This document shows, in pieces, positions 1 to 6,284 of a stretch of 7,999 nucleotides of DNA. The translations under genes and the position numbers were made by a program. The stretch lies in assembly GCA_050015355.1 (NCBI GenBank), contig JBEKBO010000161.1:1-7999 (forward strand). Direction: 5' to 3'. The notes under the pieces were generated by a model. That model saw nothing but the letters and a program-made list of their open reading frames with translations, was not told where the DNA came from and did not search any database. This stretch comes from CAWBRT01 sp050015355 (GTDB taxonomy: Bacteria > Acidobacteriota > Terriglobia > Terriglobales > Acidobacteriaceae). The number at the start of each line of letters is the position of its first letter. Within the stretch, counting starts at the first letter, position 1.

Positions 1-74
1 CCTTTTGTTTTCAATTTCCAGACAAAAGGTTCCTCCACTTCGCCGCGCTTTGCGCGGCTCCGGTCGGAATGACA
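1..74 (-). repeat. Intergenic repeat unit with GC-rich hairpin (related to the repeat at 6091-6244)
   Basis: Two inverted repeats are visible. CCTTTTGT (1-8) pairs with ACAAAAGG (22-29). GCCGCGC (42-48) pairs with GCGCGGC (52-58) around a TTT loop. Read on the minus strand, the order is TGTCAT (74-69), a short GA-containing linker, the 7-bp GC hairpin (58-42), GAAG (41-38) and a GGAGG stretch. The same order (TGTCAT, linker ending in GAG, 7-bp GC hairpin, CGAAG, GGA) occurs at 6116-6161, so I infer one repeat family. The unit may continue beyond the left edge. It lies downstream of the lptD stop codon. It has no U-run immediately after the GC hairpin on either strand, so I do not call it a rho-independent terminator. 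Confidence 0.55.
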
Positions 75-210
75 TTCTTCAATTTTTTGATCCGGATACA
101 TCAATTCTGGTTCTGCTCTAGACCGGATTCGCGGAAGGTGTACCCCGCGAAGCAGCCGGGCTTCTGAGTCCGGCGGTGATAGCTCCGTGTACAGCTACTT
201 TGGCACCGCG
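75..210. other. Intergenic tail downstream of lptD
   Basis: I find no gene here. Weak inverted repeats are present: ATCCGG (90-95) with CCGGAT (123-128), GCCGG (155-159) with CCGGC (170-174), and TAGCT (180-184) with AGCTA (193-197). None is followed by a convincing U-run in the direction of lptD transcription. Where lptD transcription ends cannot be settled from the sequence. Confidence 0.4.
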
Positions 211-2718
211 CTAGAACAGCCGTTCCTGCCGGCGCATATTGCCGAACGTTCCTATGTTGGCCAGGGTAAGGGCGAAGCGGAACTCGTTCTCGTTGCGAAC
301 CGATCCGATGGTGGTTGAGCCGAGCGTGAAGCGGCGGTATTCGAAGCTGAATCCGCAGCAGTCCCAGTTGTAGCTGGTCTGCGCGGCTGCATATTGCAAA
401 TAATTGAAGTGTTCGTCGATTCCGAAGCTGACGCCGGCGCTCGGACCTTGCTTGTTGGGGTGTCCATAGCCGAGAAGGATGCGGTACTGGTTAAAATCCG
501 GCGGCGGGGTAACCCCGGAAGAATCAGGCGTAAGTATGCCCGGTATGCGGAAGAACACGTGGCTTCCGCCGATGAAGATGTCTCCGATTCGGTAATCGAC
601 GAATGCGGTGCTGGCGTTGATTTCTCCCAGGCGCGTGTCGTAGTCGAGTTCCCATTGAACATCAATGTTGGCCGTCGGCTGGAAACGGAGCTTGGAGACG
701 ATCGGGGACCAGTTTCTCGGTCCGGTAAGGAACGCGAAGCCGGTAAATTCGGCGCTGCTGGTCAGCATGTTGCGTTGTCCCGTGACGATTGCGTTTCCGA
801 AGGTCGGGTCGAAAAAGTGCTGTTGCTTGATCTCCCAGGTAAACAGTTCGCGGGTTACCGATCCCTGGTCCTCGCACTTGGGCACTACGATGGCGGCGCC
901 GGGCAGCGGTTCTGCCTTGACCTTGCCCGGCAGCGTGCCGGGTTTGGAGACGGGCGGCTGTGGTTGGCAGCCTGCCTCCCCTTTGGGTAACGTTCGCTTG
1001 CCGTAGATGCGATTGATCAACCCGAACTCAACCTCGTTGGTGTCGCTGAGAATGTCGCGGGCGTCGAAACGGATGACGTTCTGGAAGTTATCCATGCCGG
1101 CAACCCGGTTGTAAGTGATGTACGGCTCGATGACATGCTTGATCTGGCGTCCGAGCACTTCCTGGTCGAAGACGCGCATCAGCGGCGGCGGACGGAGATC
1201 AAGCGTGACTTCGAAGTCACGCCGGTTCAGAGCTCGGTCGACAGGATTTCCGACCGTGCCGGTCGACGTGGGCTGCAACTGCTGTGTGTAGTAAGTGTCG
1301 CGAAGCGCAATCTCGGGCCGGAATCCCCAGCCGAAAAAATGGAAAGGCAGGGCGGCCCTGGGACGCAGGTCAAAGCGGCCGACCAGGGTATTGGTTTCAA
1401 AATCCGGCTCCGTCCGGGAAAGGCCTTCCGCGCTGGAATCGAATCCCCAGGTGAAAGGAGTCGACGGCACGGGGCGATCGACCGTGGAAAATCCGACCGA
1501 AGGCATGTGCAGAATCCTGATTTCATCCCCGTTGTTAATGCTCTGGAAATTCTGGTAACGCGCGCCCAGCACGCCGAACGAGTAGCCATTGAAATTGTTG
1601 GAGAGAAAGGCGTTGGAGTGGACTTCGGAGTCGATGGCCTGGGTAAACGTCGGCGCCCAGGCAAGGCGGAAAAGAAACGAGCTGAGATAGTTGAGGCTAG
1701 TCACTCCCCGCCAGCCGCCATGCACCCACTCTCCGTTGAGCTTAACGTCTTCTCCACTCTGGTTCTGGCCGGTGGCGGGATCGCCACGGTCGAGCACACC
1801 GAAGTAGTGCAGGTCCAGCGAACTGTTCTCCGAGGGCCGGGTGCGAAACTCGCCGGTCTGCGACCAGCCGCGCAAGGAAAAGTACTCCGCTCCGATGGTG
1901 AGATCGGTGCTGCGATTCGCAGCCCAGTAAAAGGAGTCGCCCAGAACGAAGCCCTTTTTGTTCGACTGGCCAAACAAAGGCAGCAGGAACCCGCTTTGCC
2001 GGCCCAGATTGTCGACCGAATGAGTCATGAACGGGAAGAAGAAAATGGGAAGCCCAAACAGCCGGAAGTCGCTGCTGTACATCTTGGCTTCGGCTCCGGC
2101 GACCACATCGATTTTTGCGGCGTCGAAAGTCCATTTGGGATGGGGCAGAGTACAGGAGGTAATGGTGCCGTGGTACACAATATAGCGCTCGCCGATTTTA
2201 TCGACCTTCCGGCCGGTGAGCATGAACGGGTTGGTGGTGGTCAGCACCGCGTTGCGGCCGCGATAGACGGCGCCAATGATGCCGATGACGTCGTAAAAAA
2301 CTCCGGATTCGCTGTTGACGTTGTAGTGGGCGTGGGTGGCCGTTAGGTGCTCGTCCCGCGGCCCGCCGTCGAAAGTAACTCCTCCTTCGGCTTCCATGTC
2401 GCCGGTATCGGAGTTGTAAATGACGTTTTCAGCGCGCACCGTGTAGCGGCGGTAGGTGACCTCGACATCTCCCCGGAGCTTGTAAATGTCACCGATCTTC
2501 TCTTGCTCCCGCGCCCGGATAACTACCTCGTCCGACGGAACGGAGGTGGAAGTAGTGAGGCGGCTGGAGAAAGGAGGTTTCGGCTTGTCGGCGGCCTCGG
2601 CGGAAGCGCCAGTCCCGGCCTCCTTTGGCTGTGGCAACTGGCTGGTTACTAGCGGAGTGAGCAGAATCAGATGACTTACGGCCGCCAGTGTGATAATCAA
2701 TCGGATGCGAGAAGTCAT
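211..2718 (-). CDS. lptD: LPS-assembly protein LptD (OstA/Imp), outer-membrane beta-barrel
   Basis: LptD inserts lipopolysaccharide into the outer leaflet of the outer membrane. It works as a barrel with the lipoprotein LptE, at the end of the LptA periplasmic bridge. The 835-residue product fits the family length. Residues 1-27 look like a signal peptide (positive start, then a hydrophobic run rich in L, I and A). Residues 30-60 are a Pro/Ala/Ser linker. Residues 64-145 resemble the OstA/LptA beta-jellyroll (VVIRAREQEKIGDIYKLRGD, then repeated short beta-strands). From about 215 on there are alternating aromatic/hydrophobic strands of a barrel, ending in a terminal Phe. Cysteines are C189, C584, C615 and the adjacent pair C787-C788, which matches the E. 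coli C724-C725 pair. No cysteine precedes C189, so the partner equivalent to E. coli C31 is missing. The gene stands alone on its strand, divergent from the RDD gene. No strong Shine-Dalgarno precedes the ATG. Confidence 0.93.
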   Translation of the reverse strand: MTSRIRLIITLAAVSHLILLTPLVTSQLPQPKEAGTGASAEAADKPKPPFSSRLTTSTSVPSDEVVIRAREQEKIGDIYKLRGDVEVTYRRYTVRAENVIYNSDTGDMEAEGGVTFDGGPRDEHLTATHAHYNVNSESGVFYDVIGIIGAVYRGRNAVLTTTNPFMLTGRKVDKIGERYIVYHGTITSCTLPHPKWTFDAAKIDVVAGAEAKMYSSDFRLFGLPIFFFPFMTHSVDNLGRQSGFLLPLFGQSNKKGFVLGDSFYWAANRSTDLTIGAEYFSLRGWSQTGEFRTRPSENSSLDLHYFGVLDRGDPATGQNQSGEDVKLNGEWVHGGWRGVTSLNYLSSFLFRLAWAPTFTQAIDSEVHSNAFLSNNFNGYSFGVLGARYQNFQSINNGDEIRILHMPSVGFSTVDRPVPSTPFTWGFDSSAEGLSRTEPDFETNTLVGRFDLRPRAALPFHFFGWGFRPEIALRDTYYTQQLQPTSTGTVGNPVDRALNRRDFEVTLDLRPPPLMRVFDQEVLGRQIKHVIEPYITYNRVAGMDNFQNVIRFDARDILSDTNEVEFGLINRIYGKRTLPKGEAGCQPQPPVSKPGTLPGKVKAEPLPGAAIVVPKCEDQGSVTRELFTWEIKQQHFFDPTFGNAIVTGQRNMLTSSAEFTGFAFLTGPRNWSPIVSKLRFQPTANIDVQWELDYDTRLGEINASTAFVDYRIGDIFIGGSHVFFRIPGILTPDSSGVTPPPDFNQYRILLGYGHPNKQGPSAGVSFGIDEHFNYLQYAAAQTSYNWDCCGFSFEYRRFTLGSTTIGSVRNENEFRFALTLANIGTFGNMRRQERLF

Positions 2719-2771
2719 TGAGCGCCCGTTCCGTTCAGTAACCCGGGTTCCGAAAGTTGAACATTTGAAGA

Positions 2772-2805
2772 ACCCCGAATTCGCAAGGTAGCATGCCTTC
2801 GGGGT
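2772..2805 (-). other. Hairpin in the lptD leader region
   Basis: ACCCCGAA (2772-2779) is complementary to TTCGGGGT (2798-2805), an 8-bp stem with an 18-nt loop that contains the palindrome GCATGC (2791-2796). Read toward lptD, the stem is followed by TTCTTC, a weak pyrimidine tract, about 50 bp before the lptD start codon. It could be a terminator or attenuator for minus-strand transcripts. It could equally be an operator-like palindrome, because a possible extended -10 lies within it. The stem is seen directly; its role is a guess. Confidence 0.4.
2785..2793 (-). promoter_or_regulatory. Candidate extended -10 element for lptD
   Basis: On the minus strand, TGCTACCTT spans 2793-2785, fitting the TGn-TAnnnT form of an extended -10. 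It would start a transcript about 60 nt before the lptD ATG. I see no good -35 box at 16-18 bp. A closely similar word, TGCTACCAT, lies just before gltX. The match is weak and unconfirmed. Confidence 0.22.
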
Positions 2806-3102
2806 CTCAGGCCAGTCGATGTAACGGCCGGGTTGGCGTTCAGGCTTCGCGCTCGCTCTGGATTCTCCAATTCGGCCTCTTCACCGCGCGCGTCGTGGAC
2901 GTGCGCCCCGCGCCGCGAGCCGGAGGGCGATCCGTCGCCCGTACCCGGCGCGCAAGCTCGGACTTGCTTGCCTGCCAAGCAGCGCGGCGGGTGGCCGGGC
3001 ACTTCGTGGGTTCTTGCCTCCTTTCCTCACAATCAGCCGTGGCACGCCGGGTATGTTGCGAGCTCTCCCGGCGCGCCGCCCTGGCGAGGGCTTGTTGAAC
3101 CC

Positions 3103-3108
3103 AAGGGA
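3103..3108 (+). promoter_or_regulatory. Ribosome binding site deciding the RDD start
   Basis: AAGGGA lies 7 nt before the ATG at 3116. Upstream in-frame starts exist (TTG at 3014, ATG at 3053). The added 34 residues are Arg/Pro-rich and have no comparable Shine-Dalgarno, so 3116 is preferred. Confidence 0.5.
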
Positions 3109-3115
3109 TGGGCCC

Positions 3116-4252
3116 ATGTATTCGGCGAATGATGATTCTTTGACGGAAATCGAACGTGAGCAGGTGGAGGAGCAATGGCGTCGCGAGGTCGCCTCGCGTT
3201 TGGATCGCTATCGCGGGCGCCGAAAAAAGAAGGCTGCCCCCCAGACCTCTCTGAGCTTCGACTTCGAGCAGACTGAGCAAAGCGCGGCGTCCCAGAGCCG
3301 CATCGCCAAGGCCGTCGCCGAAAGGTTCCAGTCATCCGATGATCTGACTTGCGACACGAACTACTACCGCAGGCTGAACGCCGAAGCTGTTTCAGCCGTT
3401 CCGCTGGCCGAAGAGGCCGCAAGCGCCCCGGCGCCGCCCGGCGGTCACTCCGTGGAAACGGCCCCGGCGGAAACGTCGTCAATGGCGATAACCAGCGCGA
3501 GCGCTACACCCGAGTACGACTCCGATTTTGATTTCGACCGCCCGCGCGATTTTGCCGCCGAGACTTCACGCGATGCCAACAAAACGCCTTCGGCTTGGCG
3601 GCCCGGCAATCTGATCCACTTCCCCAAGTCCGCGATCCGCTTGCCGGTAGAGCCGCCAACCGTGCAGCCGAGGCCGCGGGAGGAGCTCGCCGAGCCGGTT
3701 TCTAACCCGCCCCGAATCCTGGACGTGCCGGAGGGAATCATTCCCACCATCCGCGGGCCGCTATTCGCCGAGATTCGCCTGGACGCCGACAGCCCCCAGG
3801 CGATCGAAGCGCCCGCGCCACCGCCGATCGAATTGCCGTTGCAAGTGGCATTCTTGTCGCAACGCGTTTTTGCCGCGCTGATCGATGGACTGATTGTGCT
3901 GGCTGCCTCGGCAATATTTTGCGCGGCGGTCTGGAAAACGCTTCCGGAGCTGCCTCACGGCAAACCAGCTATTGCGGCCTTGATCGCCATCCCCATCTTT
4001 TTCTGGACGGTCTACCACTACCTGTTGCTGGTCTATGGCGGCAAGACGGCCGGAATGGAGATGGCGAACATTTCGCTGCGCAGCTTCAACGGCCGGGTTC
4101 CCGGCTGGAAGCAGCGTAAACATCGGGTCTACTCGATGCTGTTCTCGCTGGTTTCCATGGGCTTGGGCTTCGCTTGGGCGCTGGTGGATGAAGACTGCCT
4201 GTGCTGGCACGACCGCATGACACGCACCTTTCTGACCTCGGCAAAGTCCTGA
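3116..4252 (+). CDS. RDD-family membrane protein with long disordered N-terminal region
   Basis: The C-terminal third is an RDD domain, a three-helix membrane module whose function varies and is mostly unknown. Counting from the ATG at 3116 (378 residues), the RDD signature residues are R250 and D257 in RVFAALIDG. They are followed by TM1 (about 252-273), TM2 (about 285-307) and the typical GGKTAGM turn (308-314). TM3 (about 338-357) is next, then the DEDCLCWHDRM motif containing the third conserved Asp. Residues 1-240 are mostly low-complexity Ala/Pro/Ser/Glu and probably disordered. Within them are an acidic/basic helical start (residues 9-40, ending RGRRKKK), a SFDF patch (47-50), a DFDFDRPR patch (137-144) and short hydrophobic islands near 164-176 and 200-222. 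gltX starts 33 bp downstream on the same strand, so co-transcription is plausible. The RDD assignment is firm; the substrate or partner is unknown. Confidence 0.85.
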   Translation: MYSANDDSLTEIEREQVEEQWRREVASRLDRYRGRRKKKAAPQTSLSFDFEQTEQSAASQSRIAKAVAERFQSSDDLTCDTNYYRRLNAEAVSAVPLAEEAASAPAPPGGHSVETAPAETSSMAITSASATPEYDSDFDFDRPRDFAAETSRDANKTPSAWRPGNLIHFPKSAIRLPVEPPTVQPRPREELAEPVSNPPRILDVPEGIIPTIRGPLFAEIRLDADSPQAIEAPAPPPIELPLQVAFLSQRVFAALIDGLIVLAASAIFCAAVWKTLPELPHGKPAIAALIAIPIFFWTVYHYLLLVYGGKTAGMEMANISLRSFNGRVPGWKQRKHRVYSMLFSLVSMGLGFAWALVDEDCLCWHDRMTRTFLTSAKS

Positions 4253-4270
4253 TATTGGCCGCCTTCCTTC

Positions 4271-4279
4271 TGCTACCAT
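4271..4279 (+). promoter_or_regulatory. Candidate extended -10 element just upstream of gltX
   Basis: TGCTACCAT fits TGn-TAnnnT. Its hexamer (4274-4279) would place the transcript start at about 4286, the A of the gltX ATG, giving a leaderless mRNA. This fits the lack of a Shine-Dalgarno before gltX. No convincing -35 is seen, and the site lies only about 20 bp after the RDD stop codon. Treat it as a hypothesis. Confidence 0.2.
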
Positions 4280-4285
4280 TTCCCC

Positions 4286-5941
4286 ATGTCGCCACAGAGC
4301 AGCTCCACCGGCAAGGTTCGCGTCCGTTTTGCGCCATCACCAACCGGACAAGTACACGTTGGCAACGCGCGCACCGCGCTGTTCAACTGGCTTTTCGCCC
4401 GGCAGCAGGGCGGCACAATGGTCCTGCGCATCGAGGACACGGACGTCGAGCGCAGTGAGAGCCGCTACGAACGGCAATTGCTGGAAGACCTGAAATGGCT
4501 GGGGCTCGACTGGGACGAGGGTCCCGATGTCGGGGGTCCATTCCCGCCGTATCGCCAGAGCGACAAGCTCGCCGTCTATCTCGAGCATGCCGAACGCCTG
4601 GTCGCGGAAGGCAAGGCGTACTACTGCTTCTGCACCCCGGAGGAGCTGGAACACGGCCGCGAGCAGGCGATGAAAGAACATCGGCCTCCGATCTATCCCG
4701 GGACCTGCCGCAAGCTTGACCCCGCGGAAGCGCGGCGGCGAAAGAAAGCGGGAGATTCCTGCGCCATCCGGCTGCACATTCCCGAGCGCCCCATCCGTTT
4801 TCATGACATGGTGCGCGGCGCGGTTGAGTTCTCCAACGAGGTGGTGAGCGATCCGATCATCCTGCGCTCCAGCGGCGTACCGGTTTACAACTACGTGGTG
4901 GTGATCGATGACGCCGAGATGAGAATTACGCACGTCATCCGCGGCGACGATCACCTGTCGAACACTCCCAAGCAGGTGGCGCTCTACGAGGCGCTGGGCT
5001 GGCCGGTTCCGGAGTTCGCTCACCTGTCGACCATTCTCGGCCCCGACCGCGAGCGGCTCTCCAAGCGGCACGGCGCGACTTCGCTGGCCGCCTTTCGTGA
5101 AATGGGCGTGCTGCCCGAAGCGCTCACGAACTACATGGCGCTGCTCGGCTGGGCGCCCACCGGGGGCACGCGCGAAATCTTTTCTCCCGAGGAGCTGGTG
5201 AAAGAGTTCGACCTGCGCCGCGTGACGCCTTCTCCGGCCGTATTCGACTTTGAAAAGCTTTACTGGCTGAATCGGCACTACATCAAGGAGCGGCTCGCCT
5301 GGCTCGGCGCTCACGAGCCGGAAGAATGGTTACACGAAGGCAAGCGGGTGGACCTGCTGTTCTCCGCCTTGAGCTTTCTGGCGGTGGCAGGCTGCTACGG
5401 CGAACAGGCCAGGGCAACTTTCATCAAGGACGACCCCGACGAGACGGTTTCACTGCGCAGCCCGCACATCCGCTGGCTGTTGAAGCTGGTCGAGGCATTC
5501 TCTCCCGCCCTGAACAAGCTCGACGAGCTGCCCGAGAGCGCCGCATTGCTGTTCGGCTTCGACCCGTCGGCCGCCATGGGCTCGCCCGAGAACGCCGAAG
5601 TCATGCGCTCGCCAAAAACCGCCGCCGTGCTCGCGGCCTTTGCGGCGAGAGTGCTCACCCAGTCCACGCCGCTTACCACCGAACGCTTCAAGGCCATGAT
5701 GAAAGACGTGCAGAGAGAGGCCGGCGTGAAAGGCAAGGAGCTGTATCACCCTGTCCGCCTGATGCTGACTGGCGCGCACTCGGGGCCGGAGTTCGACAAG
5801 CTGATCCCGCTCATGGAAGAAGGCAGCCAGTTGCAACTGCCGGTGCACATCCTGAGTATGCGCGAGCGCGTCGAGGCTTTCGAGCAGGAGCGTAGCGCAG
5901 CCGCTGCCAAAGATGCATCCGGCCCTGAAGGCAACGATTAG
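4286..5941 (+). CDS. gltX: Glutamyl-tRNA synthetase
   Basis: GltX charges tRNA(Glu) with glutamate in the cytoplasm. In organisms without GlnRS the non-discriminating form also charges tRNA(Gln) for amidation; which form this is cannot be read here. The class I signatures are clear. FAPSPTG (15-21) leads into the HIGH-type HVGN (24-27), followed by ARTALFNWLFAR and RIEDTD (48-53). The KMSKS-type loop is RLSKR (257-261). C114-x-C116 and C141 match the zinc-binding insertion of E. coli GluRS, but the fourth position (CRH in E. coli) is CRK here. The helical anticodon-binding region follows, with GKELYHPVRLMLTGAHSGPE at 483-502. At 551 residues it is longer than the common 470-500, with an Ala/charged tail after about 535. 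The ATG at 4286 gives 12 residues before RVRFAPSPTG, as expected. No Shine-Dalgarno is visible. The end of the gene is tandemly duplicated across the TAG stop (5930-5956). Confidence 0.97.
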   Translation: MSPQSSSTGKVRVRFAPSPTGQVHVGNARTALFNWLFARQQGGTMVLRIEDTDVERSESRYERQLLEDLKWLGLDWDEGPDVGGPFPPYRQSDKLAVYLEHAERLVAEGKAYYCFCTPEELEHGREQAMKEHRPPIYPGTCRKLDPAEARRRKKAGDSCAIRLHIPERPIRFHDMVRGAVEFSNEVVSDPIILRSSGVPVYNYVVVIDDAEMRITHVIRGDDHLSNTPKQVALYEALGWPVPEFAHLSTILGPDRERLSKRHGATSLAAFREMGVLPEALTNYMALLGWAPTGGTREIFSPEELVKEFDLRRVTPSPAVFDFEKLYWLNRHYIKERLAWLGAHEPEEWLHEGKRVDLLFSALSFLAVAGCYGEQARATFIKDDPDETVSLRSPHIRWLLKLVEAFSPALNKLDELPESAALLFGFDPSAAMGSPENAEVMRSPKTAAVLAAFAARVLTQSTPLTTERFKAMMKDVQREAGVKGKELYHPVRLMLTGAHSGPEFDKLIPLMEEGSQLQLPVHILSMRERVEAFEQERSAAAAKDASGPEGND

Positions 5942-5956
5942 CATGGCAAAGATTAG
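5930..5956 (+). repeat. Short direct repeat across the gltX stop codon
   Basis: GGCAACGATTAG (5930-5941, encoding Gly-Asn-Asp-stop) is followed 15 bp later by GGCAAAGATTAG (5945-5956). Eleven of 12 bases match and the copies are in the same reading frame. Readthrough of the first TAG would meet a second TAG after His-Gly-Lys-Asp. It is probably a small local duplication. Confidence 0.55.
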
Positions 5957-5985
5957 AGCCCTTTTTGTAAATTGCTTTTTGAAGG

Positions 5986-6060
5986 GGCGCGGCTTACACG
6001 ACAGCTCTCTTGTAATGGCTTCACCACTCAAATCTCAAGAGAGATCATGTCAGCCGCGCC
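5986..6060. repeat. 75-bp imperfect inverted repeat downstream of gltX
   Basis: GGCGCGGCT (5986-5994) pairs perfectly with AGCCGCGCC (6052-6060). ACACGA (5996-6001) pairs with TCATGT (6045-6050) with one mismatch. CTCTCTTG (6005-6012) pairs with CAAGAGAG (6036-6043), leaving a 23-nt loop. About 22 base pairs form in all. There is no U-run after the stem on either strand, so a classic rho-independent terminator is unlikely. It could be a processing hairpin at the end of the gltX message, a small dispersed repeat or a structured RNA. It is not a tRNA: no TψC-like arm is present. Confidence 0.5.
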
Positions 6061-6090
6061 GTCCAGAGCCGATAGGAATGAGAGCTTTGG

Positions 6091-6244
6091 CAAGTTGCTG
6101 AAAAACTTGTAGGAGTGTCATCCTGAGGTCGCGCCGGTTTTGCGCGACCGAAGGATCTGCTTTACTTTATTTTGATCACGCGCAAACAGCAGATCCTTCG
6201 CTGCGCTCAGGATGACACCCTCAGAGAACAGTTTTCCCGCAGCC
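6091..6244. repeat. Composite inverted repeat made of two head-to-head units (TGTCATCCTGAG ... CGAAGGATCTGCT)
   Basis: The left unit reads GTGTCATCCTGAG (6115-6127), an internal hairpin GTCGCGC (6128-6134)/GCGCGAC (6142-6148), then CGAAGGATCTGCT (6149-6161). The right unit is the reverse complement. GTGTCATCCTGAG lies at 6218-6206 and CGAAGGATCTGCT at 6200-6188. Both 13-bp blocks match the left unit perfectly, but only CGCAG (6205-6201) stands where the left unit has its 21-nt hairpin. Weaker similarity extends outward: TTGCTGAAAAACTTG (6095-6109) on the left and GGCTGCGGGAAAACTG (6244-6229, minus strand) on the right. The structure could form a cruciform or long stem with a side hairpin. From memory, this type of sequence is a dispersed intergenic repeat in acidobacterial genomes. 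It has no coding capacity. Confidence 0.75.
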
Positions 6245-6284
6245 TCTTAGCCCCCGAGGGAATTCGCCCTTTTCTCGGTTGCGT

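Larger units (their letters stand above)
2719..3115. other. Divergent intergenic region between lptD and the RDD gene, rich in inverted repeats
   Basis: This stretch of nearly 400 bp separates two divergent genes and must hold their promoters unless they are read from elsewhere. Besides the hairpin at 2772-2805 it contains GGGCGA (2925-2930) pairing with TCGCCC (2935-2940) around a TCCG loop. It also has a long imperfect hairpin at 2943-2992: ACCCG-G-CGCGC (2943-2953) pairs with GCGCG-G-CGGGT (2982-2992) with one G-G mismatch, enclosing TGCTTG (2965-2970) with CAAGCA (2976-2981). Several short open frames cross it on both strands. They are rich in Arg, Gly, Ala and Pro with few hydrophobic residues, and they look like by-products of high GC. 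I do not recognise RNase P, tmRNA, SRP or 6S RNA signatures. Confidence 0.45.

Noticed and set aside
1135..2346. A 403-codon open frame on the plus strand, antisense to lptD
   Set aside because: It lies wholly inside lptD and has a Gly/Val/Arg/Glu-rich composition with no domain pattern, as expected of the reverse of a high-GC gene. lptD itself has clear family features.
2715..3002. A 95-codon minus-strand frame ending in an ATGA overlap with the lptD start
   Set aside because: The overlap resembles translational coupling, but the product is Arg/Gly/Pro-rich with almost no hydrophobic core, starts at a GTG, and runs through the hairpins upstream of lptD. It is more likely a chance frame.
2760..3010. 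RNase P RNA, SRP RNA, tmRNA or 6S RNA upstream of lptD
   Set aside because: The conserved cores (GAGGAAAGTCC with ACAGAA, the GGAAGGAAGCAGCC tetraloop region, and the tmRNA tRNA-like ends) are not present. A GAGGAAAGGAGG word occurs on the minus strand but lacks the rest of the RNase P core.
2793..3280. Short overlapping open frames on both strands around the RDD start
   Set aside because: Arg/Ala/Ser-rich peptides overlap each other and the RDD gene, with no ribosome binding sites or motifs. This is typical noise in GC-rich DNA.
4337..5314. A 325-codon open frame on the minus strand, antisense to gltX
   Set aside because: It is fully covered by gltX with its catalytic motifs. The antisense product is rich in Arg, Val, Gln and His with no recognisable fold.
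5986..6060. A tRNA or an integron attC site in the hairpin after gltX
   Set aside because: It has no TψC-like or anticodon arm and no CCA end. The RYYYAAC/GTTRRRY core sites of attC are absent.
6115..6218. A CRISPR repeat pair or a rho-independent terminator
   Set aside because: The units are inverted, not direct, with no spacer periodicity, and the stem is not followed by a U-run.
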